NCBI GenBank assembly: GCA_035708205.1
Contig: DASSSY010000002.1
Location: 186,001 to 250,000 of the forward strand
Length of the DNA: 64,000 nucleotides
Reading direction: 5' to 3'
DNA from: DASSSY01 sp035708205
Lineage (GTDB): Bacteria > Bacteroidota > Bacteroidia > Chitinophagales > Chitinophagaceae
Each line of letters starts with the position of its first letter. Within the stretch, counting starts at the first letter, position 1. Made by a program: the position numbers and the translations under genes. Shown one piece after another: positions 33,284 to 42,046 of this stretch. The notes beneath the pieces are model-generated. The model saw nothing but the letters and a program-made list of their open reading frames with translations, searched no databases and was not told the DNA's origin.

Positions 33284-36223
33284 TCAATATCCGAAGATAT
33301 CTTCTAAGCGGAGCTTTTTCAGTGTTCCGAATTTTCTCATTTCTTCATCGGTAACTTTTGCATTATCGGCCACAACGCAATAGCTGTAAGGCTTGTTGGC
33401 TATCCTGTCCTGGTGAAATTGACGGATATCGGTAAAGCTCATTGCCGGCAATTTGTTGTAGATTGTTTGGCGGATGTCCTTATCCAGGCCTAAACGCTCT
33501 GCCTTTAAATAGCTGAACAAGATCTGGTCTTCGATAATTCTTTCGGTGGCCAGCTTCTTTTCCAGGGCTGTTTTGGCGTTTTCAAAAGCGTCTTTGGATT
33601 CGGGTAGCTGATTCAATAATTCATTCATGGCATTCAGGCTCTCGTTGAATTTGTCGGCCTGTGTGCCCACATAAGCCATCATATAATTATGTTGGTTCTT
33701 GTCGTCTGGCTGAGCGTAATAGGCATAGGTGGAATAGGCCAGGGCTTTGGACTCCCGAATGGTCTGGAAAACAACCGTGCCCATGCCGCCCCCAAAATAT
33801 TCATTGAACAATGAAAGGGCAGGAGCCTGTGCAGCGTTGTATAAATCGCCGTTGCGTACCCACATCACCTCGGCCTGGACCATATCATAAGGCGCAAAAA
33901 ATACCTGATTTTCCTGAGCTATGACCGGAGTGAAAACATGTTTGGACGGGATTTTCGCCAACACTGCCGGAGCAGGGTGCCATTGGCTTAACTCTTGTCC
34001 GACCTGTTGCGCTGGTTGCGGGCCGAAATACAGAATTTTATGCGGATAGGCTGCCAAGTGCCTCAGGGCAGAGATCAGGTCCTTTACTGTAAGATTTTTT
34101 AGCTCTTCGTTCGATAATTCATAGTTGAAAGGATTGTCGCTGCCGTAACGGGCATAACTCATCAGGCCGCGTAAAATCCTTCCCTTGTTCTTTTTGGCAT
34201 CCTGGCGGGCTTTCAGCAATCGCTCCTTATAAGCTGCCAGTGATGTTTCGTCGCCCTGGCAGTGTTGCCACAAATCTTCAAATAATTGAACGGTCTTTTC
34301 AAAATTTTCGTTCAGCCCGTTTAAGGTTACGTAAGTCCTTTCTTCGCTTGTATTGATATTAAACGATGAGGCCAACTGGTAAAACTCTTTTGAAAATTCT
34401 TCGGAAGATTTGTTTTGCGTGCCTATATAATTAAGGTAATCAGCGGCAATGGGCAGTAGTTTGTCGTTCCAGCTGCCAGCGTCAAAATAATAGGTCAGAC
34501 GGAACAAACTGTTGTCTTTGTTTTTTACCGACAGGAACTCATAAGGACCGGATTGTGCACGCTGAATGTCTTTCTGGTAATCTACCCAAGCCGGCTGGAC
34601 GGGTGTTTCCGGCATGCTGTTGACCTTTTTCAAAAACGACGACTGGTCATTGCGATTAACCGTAACCGGTGTAATGGCGGGCTTGTCCACTTTGACCACA
34701 TTTTTGTCTTCGCCCTGATGTTTATAAACCGCCACATAATTGTCGTTGAGGTATTTATTGGCAAAAGCCACAATATCTGCTTTGGTAATGCCGTTCAGAA
34801 AGCTGATATAAGACACCGAGCGCTGCCAGTCCAGATCGGAAGTAAAATAATCCATCAGCATATAGGCACGCGTGCTGTAGTTGTCATTTTGTTCAATGAT
34901 GTTTTTCTTCTCGTTGTTGATGATGCCTTGTAATAAATCATCCGAAAAATCGCCTTTTTTTAGCTTAGCCAGCTCGCCCAGCATTAATGTTTTGACATCA
35001 TCTAAACTTTGGCCTTCCATGGGCTTACCCTGTAAAATCAGCATGCTGTAATCAATGAGCAAATAAGGGAATGCGTAAGCGGAAAGTAATTTTTGTTTTT
35101 TGACCAGATCTAAATCCATTAATCCCGCGGAGCCATTGGTCAGCATACTACCGATTAAAGTCAGCATTTCAGCATCTTTTGTAGAGGCACCTGGAAAGCG
35201 GAATCCCAGCATGATATTTGTCGGCATAGGGCCATAAACATTGCGCAGTACAGGATCCGTAATGGGTGTTTCCGGGCTGAAGGTGTAGGGTGGAATCGTT
35301 TTGCTTTGCATATAGCCGAAGGCCTTGTCGATTTTGGCAATAGCGGAATCGGGATTGAAATCTCCGGCCATGATTACCCCCATATTATTGGGAACGTAAT
35401 AGGTATTAAAATACTTGCGGATTTCTACCAATGATGGATTTTTTAAGTCCTCAATGGTGCCGATGGTGGTTTGTCTGCCGTAATTGTTATTGGGAAACAA
35501 GGTGGCAAACATGGCTTCAAAAGATTTCCGGCCGTCATTGTCTAATGTCCGGTTCTTTTCTTCATACACCGCTTCCAGCTCCGTATGGAAAAGGCGGAAC
35601 ACCGGGTAACGGAAGCGCTCAGCCTGAACGGTTAAATATCGGTCCAGGGCATTCGACGGGATATCTTCGGTATAAACGGTTTGCTCAAAGGAAGTGAAAG
35701 CGTTGGTGCCGATGGCGCCCATGCTGCTCATCATCTTGTCGTATTCGTTGGCGATGGCATAATGAGCTGCCAGCCCTGATATACTGTCAACCCGGTGATA
35801 GATGGCTTTTCTTTGGACCTCATCTTTTGTGGAATTATACTGTTCATACAAATCATTGAGCTGGTCCAGATAAGGCTTTTCCTTTGTCCAATCCAGGCTG
35901 CCGAATTGATCAGTTCCTTTAAACAGCATGTGTTCCAGGTAATGGGCCAGGCCGGTGTGATTGGACGGGTCGGTTTTACTGCCTGCTTTTACGGCGATAT
36001 AGGTTTGGATCCTGGGCTCTTTATGATCCGGGCTGAGAATGACCGTCAGGCCGTTGTCTAATTGATAGAACCGCGCATGAGCCGGGTCGTTGGTAACGTA
36101 GCGGTAGCTGTAGCCGCCGGAGTTGGCTTCTTTCCATTCATGGGTTTGTTGTGCCGGAAGCGTTGCCGTTGGCATTGCCGCAAGCATGAATCCGGCAAGC
36201 CATTGCACGAAAGGTTTTATCAT
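33284..36223 (-). CDS. M16 family zinc metallopeptidase, two-domain, exported
   Basis: The protein has 979 residues from the ATG at 36223, which starts a signal peptide (MIKPFVQWLAGFMLAAMPTATLPAQ). The inverted zinc motif HxxEH is HYLEH at residues 94-98, with the third ligand in the downstream ELEAVYEEKNR segment. Two M16 N/C domain pairs span the protein, the second half being catalytically inactive as usual (TYYFDAGSWNDK, RESKALAYSTYAYY). It is the pitrilysin/insulinase type, probably periplasmic. It is preceded by the S41 peptidase on the same strand, but a -7 element at 36253-36260 gives it its own promoter. Confidence 0.92.
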   Translation of the reverse strand: MIKPFVQWLAGFMLAAMPTATLPAQQTHEWKEANSGGYSYRYVTNDPAHARFYQLDNGLTVILSPDHKEPRIQTYIAVKAGSKTDPSNHTGLAHYLEHMLFKGTDQFGSLDWTKEKPYLDQLNDLYEQYNSTKDEVQRKAIYHRVDSISGLAAHYAIANEYDKMMSSMGAIGTNAFTSFEQTVYTEDIPSNALDRYLTVQAERFRYPVFRLFHTELEAVYEEKNRTLDNDGRKSFEAMFATLFPNNNYGRQTTIGTIEDLKNPSLVEIRKYFNTYYVPNNMGVIMAGDFNPDSAIAKIDKAFGYMQSKTIPPYTFSPETPITDPVLRNVYGPMPTNIMLGFRFPGASTKDAEMLTLIGSMLTNGSAGLMDLDLVKKQKLLSAYAFPYLLIDYSMLILQGKPMEGQSLDDVKTLMLGELAKLKKGDFSDDLLQGIINNEKKNIIEQNDNYSTRAYMLMDYFTSDLDWQRSVSYISFLNGITKADIVAFANKYLNDNYVAVYKHQGEDKNVVKVDKPAITPVTVNRNDQSSFLKKVNSMPETPVQPAWVDYQKDIQRAQSGPYEFLSVKNKDNSLFRLTYYFDAGSWNDKLLPIAADYLNYIGTQNKSSEEFSKEFYQLASSFNINTSEERTYVTLNGLNENFEKTVQLFEDLWQHCQGDETSLAAYKERLLKARQDAKKNKGRILRGLMSYARYGSDNPFNYELSNEELKNLTVKDLISALRHLAAYPHKILYFGPQPAQQVGQELSQWHPAPAVLAKIPSKHVFTPVIAQENQVFFAPYDMVQAEVMWVRNGDLYNAAQAPALSLFNEYFGGGMGTVVFQTIRESKALAYSTYAYYAQPDDKNQHNYMMAYVGTQADKFNESLNAMNELLNQLPESKDAFENAKTALEKKLATERIIEDQILFSYLKAERLGLDKDIRQTIYNKLPAMSFTDIRQFHQDRIANKPYSYCVVADNAKVTDEEMRKFGTLKKLRLEDIFGY

Positions 36224-36252
36224 GGTTGTCAACTAATTAAGTGAGTGAGCAA

Positions 36253-36260
36253 CAAAGATA
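36253..36260 (-). promoter_or_regulatory. -7 element of the M16 peptidase gene
   Basis: On the minus strand this reads TATCTTTG, 29 nt upstream of the ATG at 36223. No clear -33 box was found. Confidence 0.45.
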
Positions 36261-36352
36261 GCAGTTATCTTTCGGATAACATAAAATTGAAAAATATTAT
36301 ATTTATTATATATTTAACTGTTTTGTTGTCCAGTCATGAATTGCCGGCCGGA

Positions 36353-38032
36353 TTATTTCAGGATTTTTTCATACGTTTTCGGCTCGGAAAGTATCTCCAG
36401 GGCTTTTTTCAGGGTCGGATCGTCCTGGCTGAGCCGGTTTAAGGTGGCGCCCTTTTGATAGTAATACCTGCCGGCAATCTCCGTGCTTAATAAATCCAGG
36501 ATAAGCTGCTGCTGTTGGGTGAGTAAGTTAATATTGTTGGCTTCCAGTTTTTGATTTAAGGCCTGGTATTCCTGCTGCACTTCATCAAACCGCCCTTCTT
36601 CTTCGGCTTCCGTTTTGAATTTCCGGAGCAGTGTTCCTTCCTTTGTTTGCATCTGAAAGTCCTGTTGCGCCAACCAGCTTTTAAAATCGGCAAAATCGTT
36701 CTGGCTGAGCTTAAAAGCTCCGGCAGACGCAATGCTGGGATGACTGTAATAATATTTTGTGGCGTAATTGAACAGGAAGTTTTTATTGATGAGTGCTTGC
36801 AATAAGGCGTCAGGCTCTTCTTCGGAGATAAAGATGTCCGGCTTAATGCCCCCGCCGTCCTTAACGATCCGGCCGTTTTTGGTTTTAAAGCTGTTTTGCA
36901 GCGAATCGGGAATTCTAGACACGCTGCCGTCTTCATTTCGGTGTGCGTAATCTAAAGCCTGAATGCAACGTCCGCTTGGGGTGTAATAGTGAGCCACCGT
37001 CAGTTTAAGGCTGGTATTAAAACCCACAGGACGCACCTGCTGGACCAGCCCTTTACCAAAAGAACGCGTACCGATAATGACGCCACGGTCTAAATCCTGC
37101 ATGGTGCCGGCAACGATCTCAGAGGCTGAAGCCGAATGATGGTTGACTAGGACGGCCAGGGGAATGCCGGTATTCCAGGGCTGGCCGGTAGTGGCGAAAA
37201 CCTGGCGCCAGTTCTCATTTTTGCCTTTGGTGGTCACAACCACCTGACCTTCGGGAAGAAACAGGTTACAAATGCGCACGGCTTCCTTTAGCAGGCCGCC
37301 AGGATTGTCACGCAGGTCCAAAATCACGCCCTTCAGGTTTGGCTGGACCTTTTTTAAACTATCTAATGCCTGATGAACATCGTCTGAAGCATGTCCCATA
37401 AACTGGCTGAGCGACACATAAGCGATATCTTTGTTTTTGCCTAAAAGGCCGGCGTAGGGTACATTGGAAATGTTAATGGTGGAACGGGCGACGGACAGGC
37501 TTTTTTCAGCCCCGGAAACCGGGTTTTTGATCGTTAGCTGTACACTTGAGCTTTTATCGCCCTGCATCAGGATTTCCAGCTCGTCATTGGATCTGCCTTT
37601 TAAATTTTGTCCGTTCACGGCTAATAGGATATCGCCGGGATGCAGACCGGCCATGTCCGCGGGTCCGCCTTCGAAAACCTGGTCTACTACTAAATCGCTG
37701 TCTTCCGTCCGGGTAACGATGCCGATACCGCCATATTGTCCGTTGGCATGGATCCTGAAGTTTTCCGCATCAGCTTCCGTAAAGAAATTGGTATAGGGGT
37801 CCAGTCCGGCAAGCATGGCGTTGATGCCCGCTTTGGTCATTTTGCCGGGCTGGATAGGATTGACATAAGACTGGTTCAGTTCCTTAAAGACATTTCCGAA
37901 AATTTCAAGGCTTTTGGAAATCTCAAAATATTGCCCGGTAGGATCATTACTTTGCGCCATCGATTGAAATGGCTGAATGCAAAGGCTGATGATGAGGACA
38001 AAAAGAAACCGGTGATATTGTAGCGCTTTCAT
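36353..38032 (-). CDS. S41 family C-terminal processing peptidase
   Basis: The protein has 559 residues with a signal peptide (FLFVLIISLCIQPFQSMAQ). A PDZ domain (about 95-180: GGIGIVTRTEDSDLVVDQVFEGGPADMAGLHPGDILLAVNGQNL) precedes the S41 catalytic domain. The nucleophile region is HHSASASEIVAGTMQDLDRG, and the Lys general base lies in GTRSFGKGLVQQVRP. DLRDNPGG is also present. The C-terminal 150 residues are helical. It probably acts in the periplasm, trimming envelope proteins (Prc/CtpA type). It lies upstream of the M16 peptidase on the same strand. Confidence 0.93.
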   Translation of the reverse strand: MKALQYHRFLFVLIISLCIQPFQSMAQSNDPTGQYFEISKSLEIFGNVFKELNQSYVNPIQPGKMTKAGINAMLAGLDPYTNFFTEADAENFRIHANGQYGGIGIVTRTEDSDLVVDQVFEGGPADMAGLHPGDILLAVNGQNLKGRSNDELEILMQGDKSSSVQLTIKNPVSGAEKSLSVARSTINISNVPYAGLLGKNKDIAYVSLSQFMGHASDDVHQALDSLKKVQPNLKGVILDLRDNPGGLLKEAVRICNLFLPEGQVVVTTKGKNENWRQVFATTGQPWNTGIPLAVLVNHHSASASEIVAGTMQDLDRGVIIGTRSFGKGLVQQVRPVGFNTSLKLTVAHYYTPSGRCIQALDYAHRNEDGSVSRIPDSLQNSFKTKNGRIVKDGGGIKPDIFISEEEPDALLQALINKNFLFNYATKYYYSHPSIASAGAFKLSQNDFADFKSWLAQQDFQMQTKEGTLLRKFKTEAEEEGRFDEVQQEYQALNQKLEANNINLLTQQQQLILDLLSTEIAGRYYYQKGATLNRLSQDDPTLKKALEILSEPKTYEKILK

Positions 38033-38227
38033 TTTTTTGCGGATATTATCTCACAATAATAACGATTTTCGTCCTGCTTTCCTGAAAATGCCGCACTATT
38101 TTCATCAGGAGGCGGCTGTTCGGGCTCGGCCCTCGTTGCGCGCGCATTATGAGCAACAGGGATTTCCTCCCTGAGGTCAGATTCTTTCTACAAGAGAAGG
38201 CCTGCTGACGCAAGCTTAATAGCAGGT

Positions 38228-39982
38228 TCAGCTTACCCGTTTTTCTTCCAGGAGCATATTGATGGCATTATCCAGGGAACCGGCCGGGTTGATGTTCCCA
38301 CCGTTGACAAAGAATATCTCATCGGCGTTCTCAATGGTGTTCAGCCGGTGGGCGATCACCACTTTTGTGGTGTCCGGGGGTAATTGATCCAGGATATCGG
38401 ACAGGATTTTTTCGGTAACGGTGTCAATGTTGGCGGTCGCTTCATCTAAGATCAATATTTCAGGCCGGCGCAAAACGGCACGGATAAAGGCGATGATTTG
38501 CTTTTGTCCCAGGCTGAGGCTGTCCGTTCCGGCGGCAATGGGCGTATCTAATCCTTTTTCAAATCGCGCCAGTAATTGCGACAATCCCGCCCGGGTCAAT
38601 TCGGCAAGTAGTTGTTCATGGGTCAGATTGTTCAATACTTCATTACCGTAAAGGATATTGTCTTTAAGGCTGCCACTGAACAAAAACGGTTCCTGAAGAA
38701 TAAAACCGATGGCTTTGGTACGGCTGGACTCATCATAGCCGCGGATGTCCGTGCCGTTCAGGAAAACCGTCCCTTCCGTCGGGTCGAAGAGACGGGCCAT
38801 TAATGAGGCGGTCGTGGTTTTGCCGCCGCCGGTGGGTCCCACTAAAGCGTAGGTTTTGCCTTTCTCTAACTCGAAAGAAATATTATCCAGAACTTTTTTC
38901 CCGCCTTCGTAGGCAAAAGAAACGTTATGAAATTGCAATACCGGTACATTTTTAGTTTTTATGGCTTTCGTTTCCGGTTTCCGGCTCATGTTGGATTCTA
39001 AATTAATAATAACCGAAATCCTGTCCCATGCGGCCATTGCCGTCTGGAAGCTTGCCCAAAGCGCGGCTAGTTGCCGAAGGGGCTGGTAGAAATTGTTGGC
39101 ATAAGCGATAAAGCTGATCAGCAATCCTATCGTGAAATGTCCATGGATGATCAGGTAAATGCCAAAGGCCAACACGATCAGCTGGGCAATATTGGAAAAT
39201 AAAGTAAATACCGGCATGAAAATATTATTGGCCAGTCCGGCATGAATGGCGGCGGTATAATTTTCCTTATTAGACTGGTTCAGTTTATCCCTGAAATAAT
39301 CTCTCCGGTCGAAGGCGATAATGGTTTTAAAATTGCTCAGGCTTTCCTGGATTTCGGCACTCAGGCTTCCGCCTTTATTTAGGCTGGTGGCATTTTTCCG
39401 TTTTACCCAGGGCGAAACGATCAGGACGAATACGATAATCAGCACGGAAGGCGCTAAGGCTGCGCTCCCTAATTCGGGCTGCAAAACGATGAGGAATGTA
39501 GCGGCGCCGATCATGGTAAAGATGCTGTCCATAAAACGCATCAGCGATTGCGAGAAGAACTGGTTGACCTTGTCGGTATCATTGTTGATCCGGGAGATCA
39601 GATCGCCTGATTTGTTTTGGCTAAAAAAAGCTACCGGCAAGCCCTGGAGCTTGCCGAAAACCTCGTTGCGTAAGCGATACAGCATGCGCTGCCCCACGCT
39701 GCCCATCAGCTGGGTTTGCAGGTATTCCGTTCCCGCCCACACTAAATACATCCCCAGGAGAATAAGCGCGAAAACCATCAGGCCGTGATATTGTTTGGTT
39801 TCAATATAATGGTCGATGGTATAGCCGATCAGGTAGGGGGTTGCCATGGCGATGGCGGCATTCAGCATCATGACCAAGGTCGCCCAGATCAAAGGCTGGC
39901 GTTCTGTCCTCATAAAGCTGAGCATCTTGTTTAAGGCTGCCCTGGTGTTATTTTTGGGAATGTTGTTTAAGTCGTAATTCAT
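38228..39982 (-). CDS. ABC exporter half-transporter (subunit with catalytic site, LSLGQ signature)
   Basis: The protein has 584 residues: six membrane helices in the N-terminal type I exporter domain (about 35-310) and an ATPase domain (about 340-575). Walker A is GPTGGGKT. The signature is LSLGQ at 489-493, a departure from LSGGQ. Walker B is ILILDEAT with its Glu, and the H-loop is intact (H545 in VVIAHRLNTI). With the upstream gene, 27 bp away on the same strand, it forms a likely heterodimer in which this subunit supplies the active ATP site and a degenerate signature. The substrate is unknown (MdlB-like, multidrug or lipid). Confidence 0.93.
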   Translation of the reverse strand: MNYDLNNIPKNNTRAALNKMLSFMRTERQPLIWATLVMMLNAAIAMATPYLIGYTIDHYIETKQYHGLMVFALILLGMYLVWAGTEYLQTQLMGSVGQRMLYRLRNEVFGKLQGLPVAFFSQNKSGDLISRINNDTDKVNQFFSQSLMRFMDSIFTMIGAATFLIVLQPELGSAALAPSVLIIVFVLIVSPWVKRKNATSLNKGGSLSAEIQESLSNFKTIIAFDRRDYFRDKLNQSNKENYTAAIHAGLANNIFMPVFTLFSNIAQLIVLAFGIYLIIHGHFTIGLLISFIAYANNFYQPLRQLAALWASFQTAMAAWDRISVIINLESNMSRKPETKAIKTKNVPVLQFHNVSFAYEGGKKVLDNISFELEKGKTYALVGPTGGGKTTTASLMARLFDPTEGTVFLNGTDIRGYDESSRTKAIGFILQEPFLFSGSLKDNILYGNEVLNNLTHEQLLAELTRAGLSQLLARFEKGLDTPIAAGTDSLSLGQKQIIAFIRAVLRRPEILILDEATANIDTVTEKILSDILDQLPPDTTKVVIAHRLNTIENADEIFFVNGGNINPAGSLDNAINMLLEEKRVS

Positions 39983-40009
39983 CCTTGTAATATTCTAAAA
40001 GTCTTTCAT

Positions 40010-41788
40010 TTAAAATGAGGTCCGGCCGGTAGACACATTTTCGGTTTCATAAGCGTTAGTGCTTTGCTGAGACTGGTAAATCTGGACATATTCCGGGCAG
40101 GTGCTCATCAGCTCTTCATGTTTCCCCTTGCCAATAATTTCGCCTTCCATTAACAGGATGATCTGGTCGTAATCCTTTACGGAGGCCAAGCTTTGTGTAA
40201 TCGATACTAAGGTAATGTTGGGGTAATTTTTAAATAAATTGCTCAGGATCTTTTGTTCGGTCTGTCGGTCAACCCTGGCGGTAAATTCGTCTAAAAGAAG
40301 AATGGTAGGGTTCCCGGCCAATGCCCTGGCCAGCATGATCCTTTGTTTTTGTCCGCCCGAAAGGGTAGTGCCGCGTTCGGATAAAACGGTGTCCAGGCCA
40401 TTCGGCAGGCGTGCTATCAGGTCCTGTAATTCGGCGGTTTCAATAGCTTTCAGCAGATCTTTTTCCGAAACATTGGCGTTAAAAGCGATGTTTTCCCGGA
40501 GGCTCATGCTGAACATGACGGCATCCTGGAAAACCAGGCCGATCTGCCGCAACAGCGATCGCTGGTTGTATTGTTCCAGGGAGATATAATCGTAATTGAT
40601 CTGGCCTTCCTGGGGCCGGATGAGTGTAGTCAGGGCATAGAACAGCTGTGTTTTGCCGGCCGCCGTGGGGCCGATAATGGCCGTTTTGGTATTGGCCTGG
40701 ATATCGAAATTCAGGTTTTTCAAAACCTGCTTTTTGTCTATTTCCAGACTAAGGTTTTTGACTTCAATATGTCCGCCAAGCCGTTTTTCGATATCACCGC
40801 CCTGGTTGCTGTCTTCCGCGTGCAAAACACTGTGTATACGGGCATACGAGGCGGACGCGCGGGCAATAATGCTGCTCATAAAACCAATCACTAAAATCGG
40901 GAAGATCAGGATGGCGATATAGCTGTTGAATGCGGCAAACTCTCCTAAGGTCATGCTGCCGCTGATCACAAAATGGCCGCCCATGGCCAAAACGGCCAGG
41001 CGGGCCAAGTTGGCGGTAAAAACGATAATGGGAATGAGCAGGGCAAAAAGCCGGAGAATGGCTAAACCCAGGTTCTTGGCCTCACCGCTTTGGGTAAGGA
41101 ATTTATCGTATTCCGTGCTTTGCGCGTTTAAGATCCGGATGAGCGCAGAGCCGAGAATAGATTCATTAATCACCTTATTAAGCCTGTCCAATACTTCCTG
41201 CGACTTGTTGAACAGGAATTTAACTTTTTTGAAGATGAGCGCGAAGGTAATGGTAATGATGGGCAATACCAATAAAACGGTCAGGCCTAAACGCCAGTTG
41301 ATGCCGATGAGCAGGATGGCCGCACCAATAATTAAGATCACTGAGGATACTATGGATACAATGGCCTGCGATACGAAGTTTTTGATGGCATCAACATCAG
41401 AGGTCAGGTTGGTCAGTAATTTGTTGGGATCGGAGTCCTGAACAAAGCGATAGGTTTGCCGGGAGATTTTTTCGGCCAGCCGTTCACGAAGATTCCGGGC
41501 TACTCTTTCTGAGGCGTAAGTCTGGACAATGCTTTGCAAATAGGTAAAAATAAAGATCAAGGCTGCTGCCGCGGAAAACCAGATCAACACTCCACCCATA
41601 TGAAAATGACCGGAGGAAAAGCTGTCGATGGCATTTTGAATGATCTTGGGAATGACCAGATTCAGGGCGTTGCTTAGTATGGCGAAAATCAACAGCCCGG
41701 TCAACAATCCTTTGTAAGGGATAAGTACCTCAAATATGTTGGGCTTTTTTGTCTTAGGTGTTTTGGATGTTGTATCTTTTTTCTTCAT
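40010..41788 (-). CDS. ABC exporter half-transporter (subunit with degenerate H-loop)
   Basis: The protein has 592 residues from the ATG at 41788 (a GTG one codon upstream is also in frame). The type I exporter membrane domain (about 25-320) is followed by an ATPase domain. Walker A is GPTAAGKT, the signature LSGGQ at 476-480 is perfect, and Walker B is LLLDEFT with its Glu at 501. The switch histidine is replaced by glutamine (Q532 in SITQSLASV), and the D-loop reads ARVD rather than SALD. These changes are expected for the degenerate-site half of an asymmetric heterodimer and complement the neighbouring subunit. It is the first gene of the pair. Confidence 0.93.
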   Translation of the reverse strand: MKKKDTTSKTPKTKKPNIFEVLIPYKGLLTGLLIFAILSNALNLVIPKIIQNAIDSFSSGHFHMGGVLIWFSAAAALIFIFTYLQSIVQTYASERVARNLRERLAEKISRQTYRFVQDSDPNKLLTNLTSDVDAIKNFVSQAIVSIVSSVILIIGAAILLIGINWRLGLTVLLVLPIITITFALIFKKVKFLFNKSQEVLDRLNKVINESILGSALIRILNAQSTEYDKFLTQSGEAKNLGLAILRLFALLIPIIVFTANLARLAVLAMGGHFVISGSMTLGEFAAFNSYIAILIFPILVIGFMSSIIARASASYARIHSVLHAEDSNQGGDIEKRLGGHIEVKNLSLEIDKKQVLKNLNFDIQANTKTAIIGPTAAGKTQLFYALTTLIRPQEGQINYDYISLEQYNQRSLLRQIGLVFQDAVMFSMSLRENIAFNANVSEKDLLKAIETAELQDLIARLPNGLDTVLSERGTTLSGGQKQRIMLARALAGNPTILLLDEFTARVDRQTEQKILSNLFKNYPNITLVSITQSLASVKDYDQIILLMEGEIIGKGKHEELMSTCPEYVQIYQSQQSTNAYETENVSTGRTSF

Positions 41789-42034
41789 CACATGAAATTC
41801 TTCAATAATGCTTCGGATGACGGTAACGGCAAAAATAAACCAATCAGGATTGATGGCTGCCGGTTTTTAGGTAAATAGCTGGAATTTGACGGTAATTGGT
41901 ATTTTTTATATGCGGGAAAGGGAATGATTTGGGTTTCCTGTCGAGGTGGTATAAACGGTTTACGCCTGGAATTTTTGCCTTTTGAAAATTAAAATCTTGT
42001 TTTTAAGGTTATCCGGCAGCGATGATTTAAGCCT

Positions 42035-42042
42035 TATATTTG
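42035..42042 (+). promoter_or_regulatory. -7 element of the aldehyde dehydrogenase gene
   Basis: TATATTTG matches TAnnTTTG and ends 4 nt before the ATG at 42047, so a leaderless transcript is likely. Confidence 0.5.
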
Positions 42043-42046
42043 CATC

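Noticed and set aside
40926..41441. 171-codon plus-strand frame
   Set aside because: It is antisense to the membrane domain of the ABC half-transporter. The Met/Arg/Lys/Ser-rich content is typical of a shadow frame.
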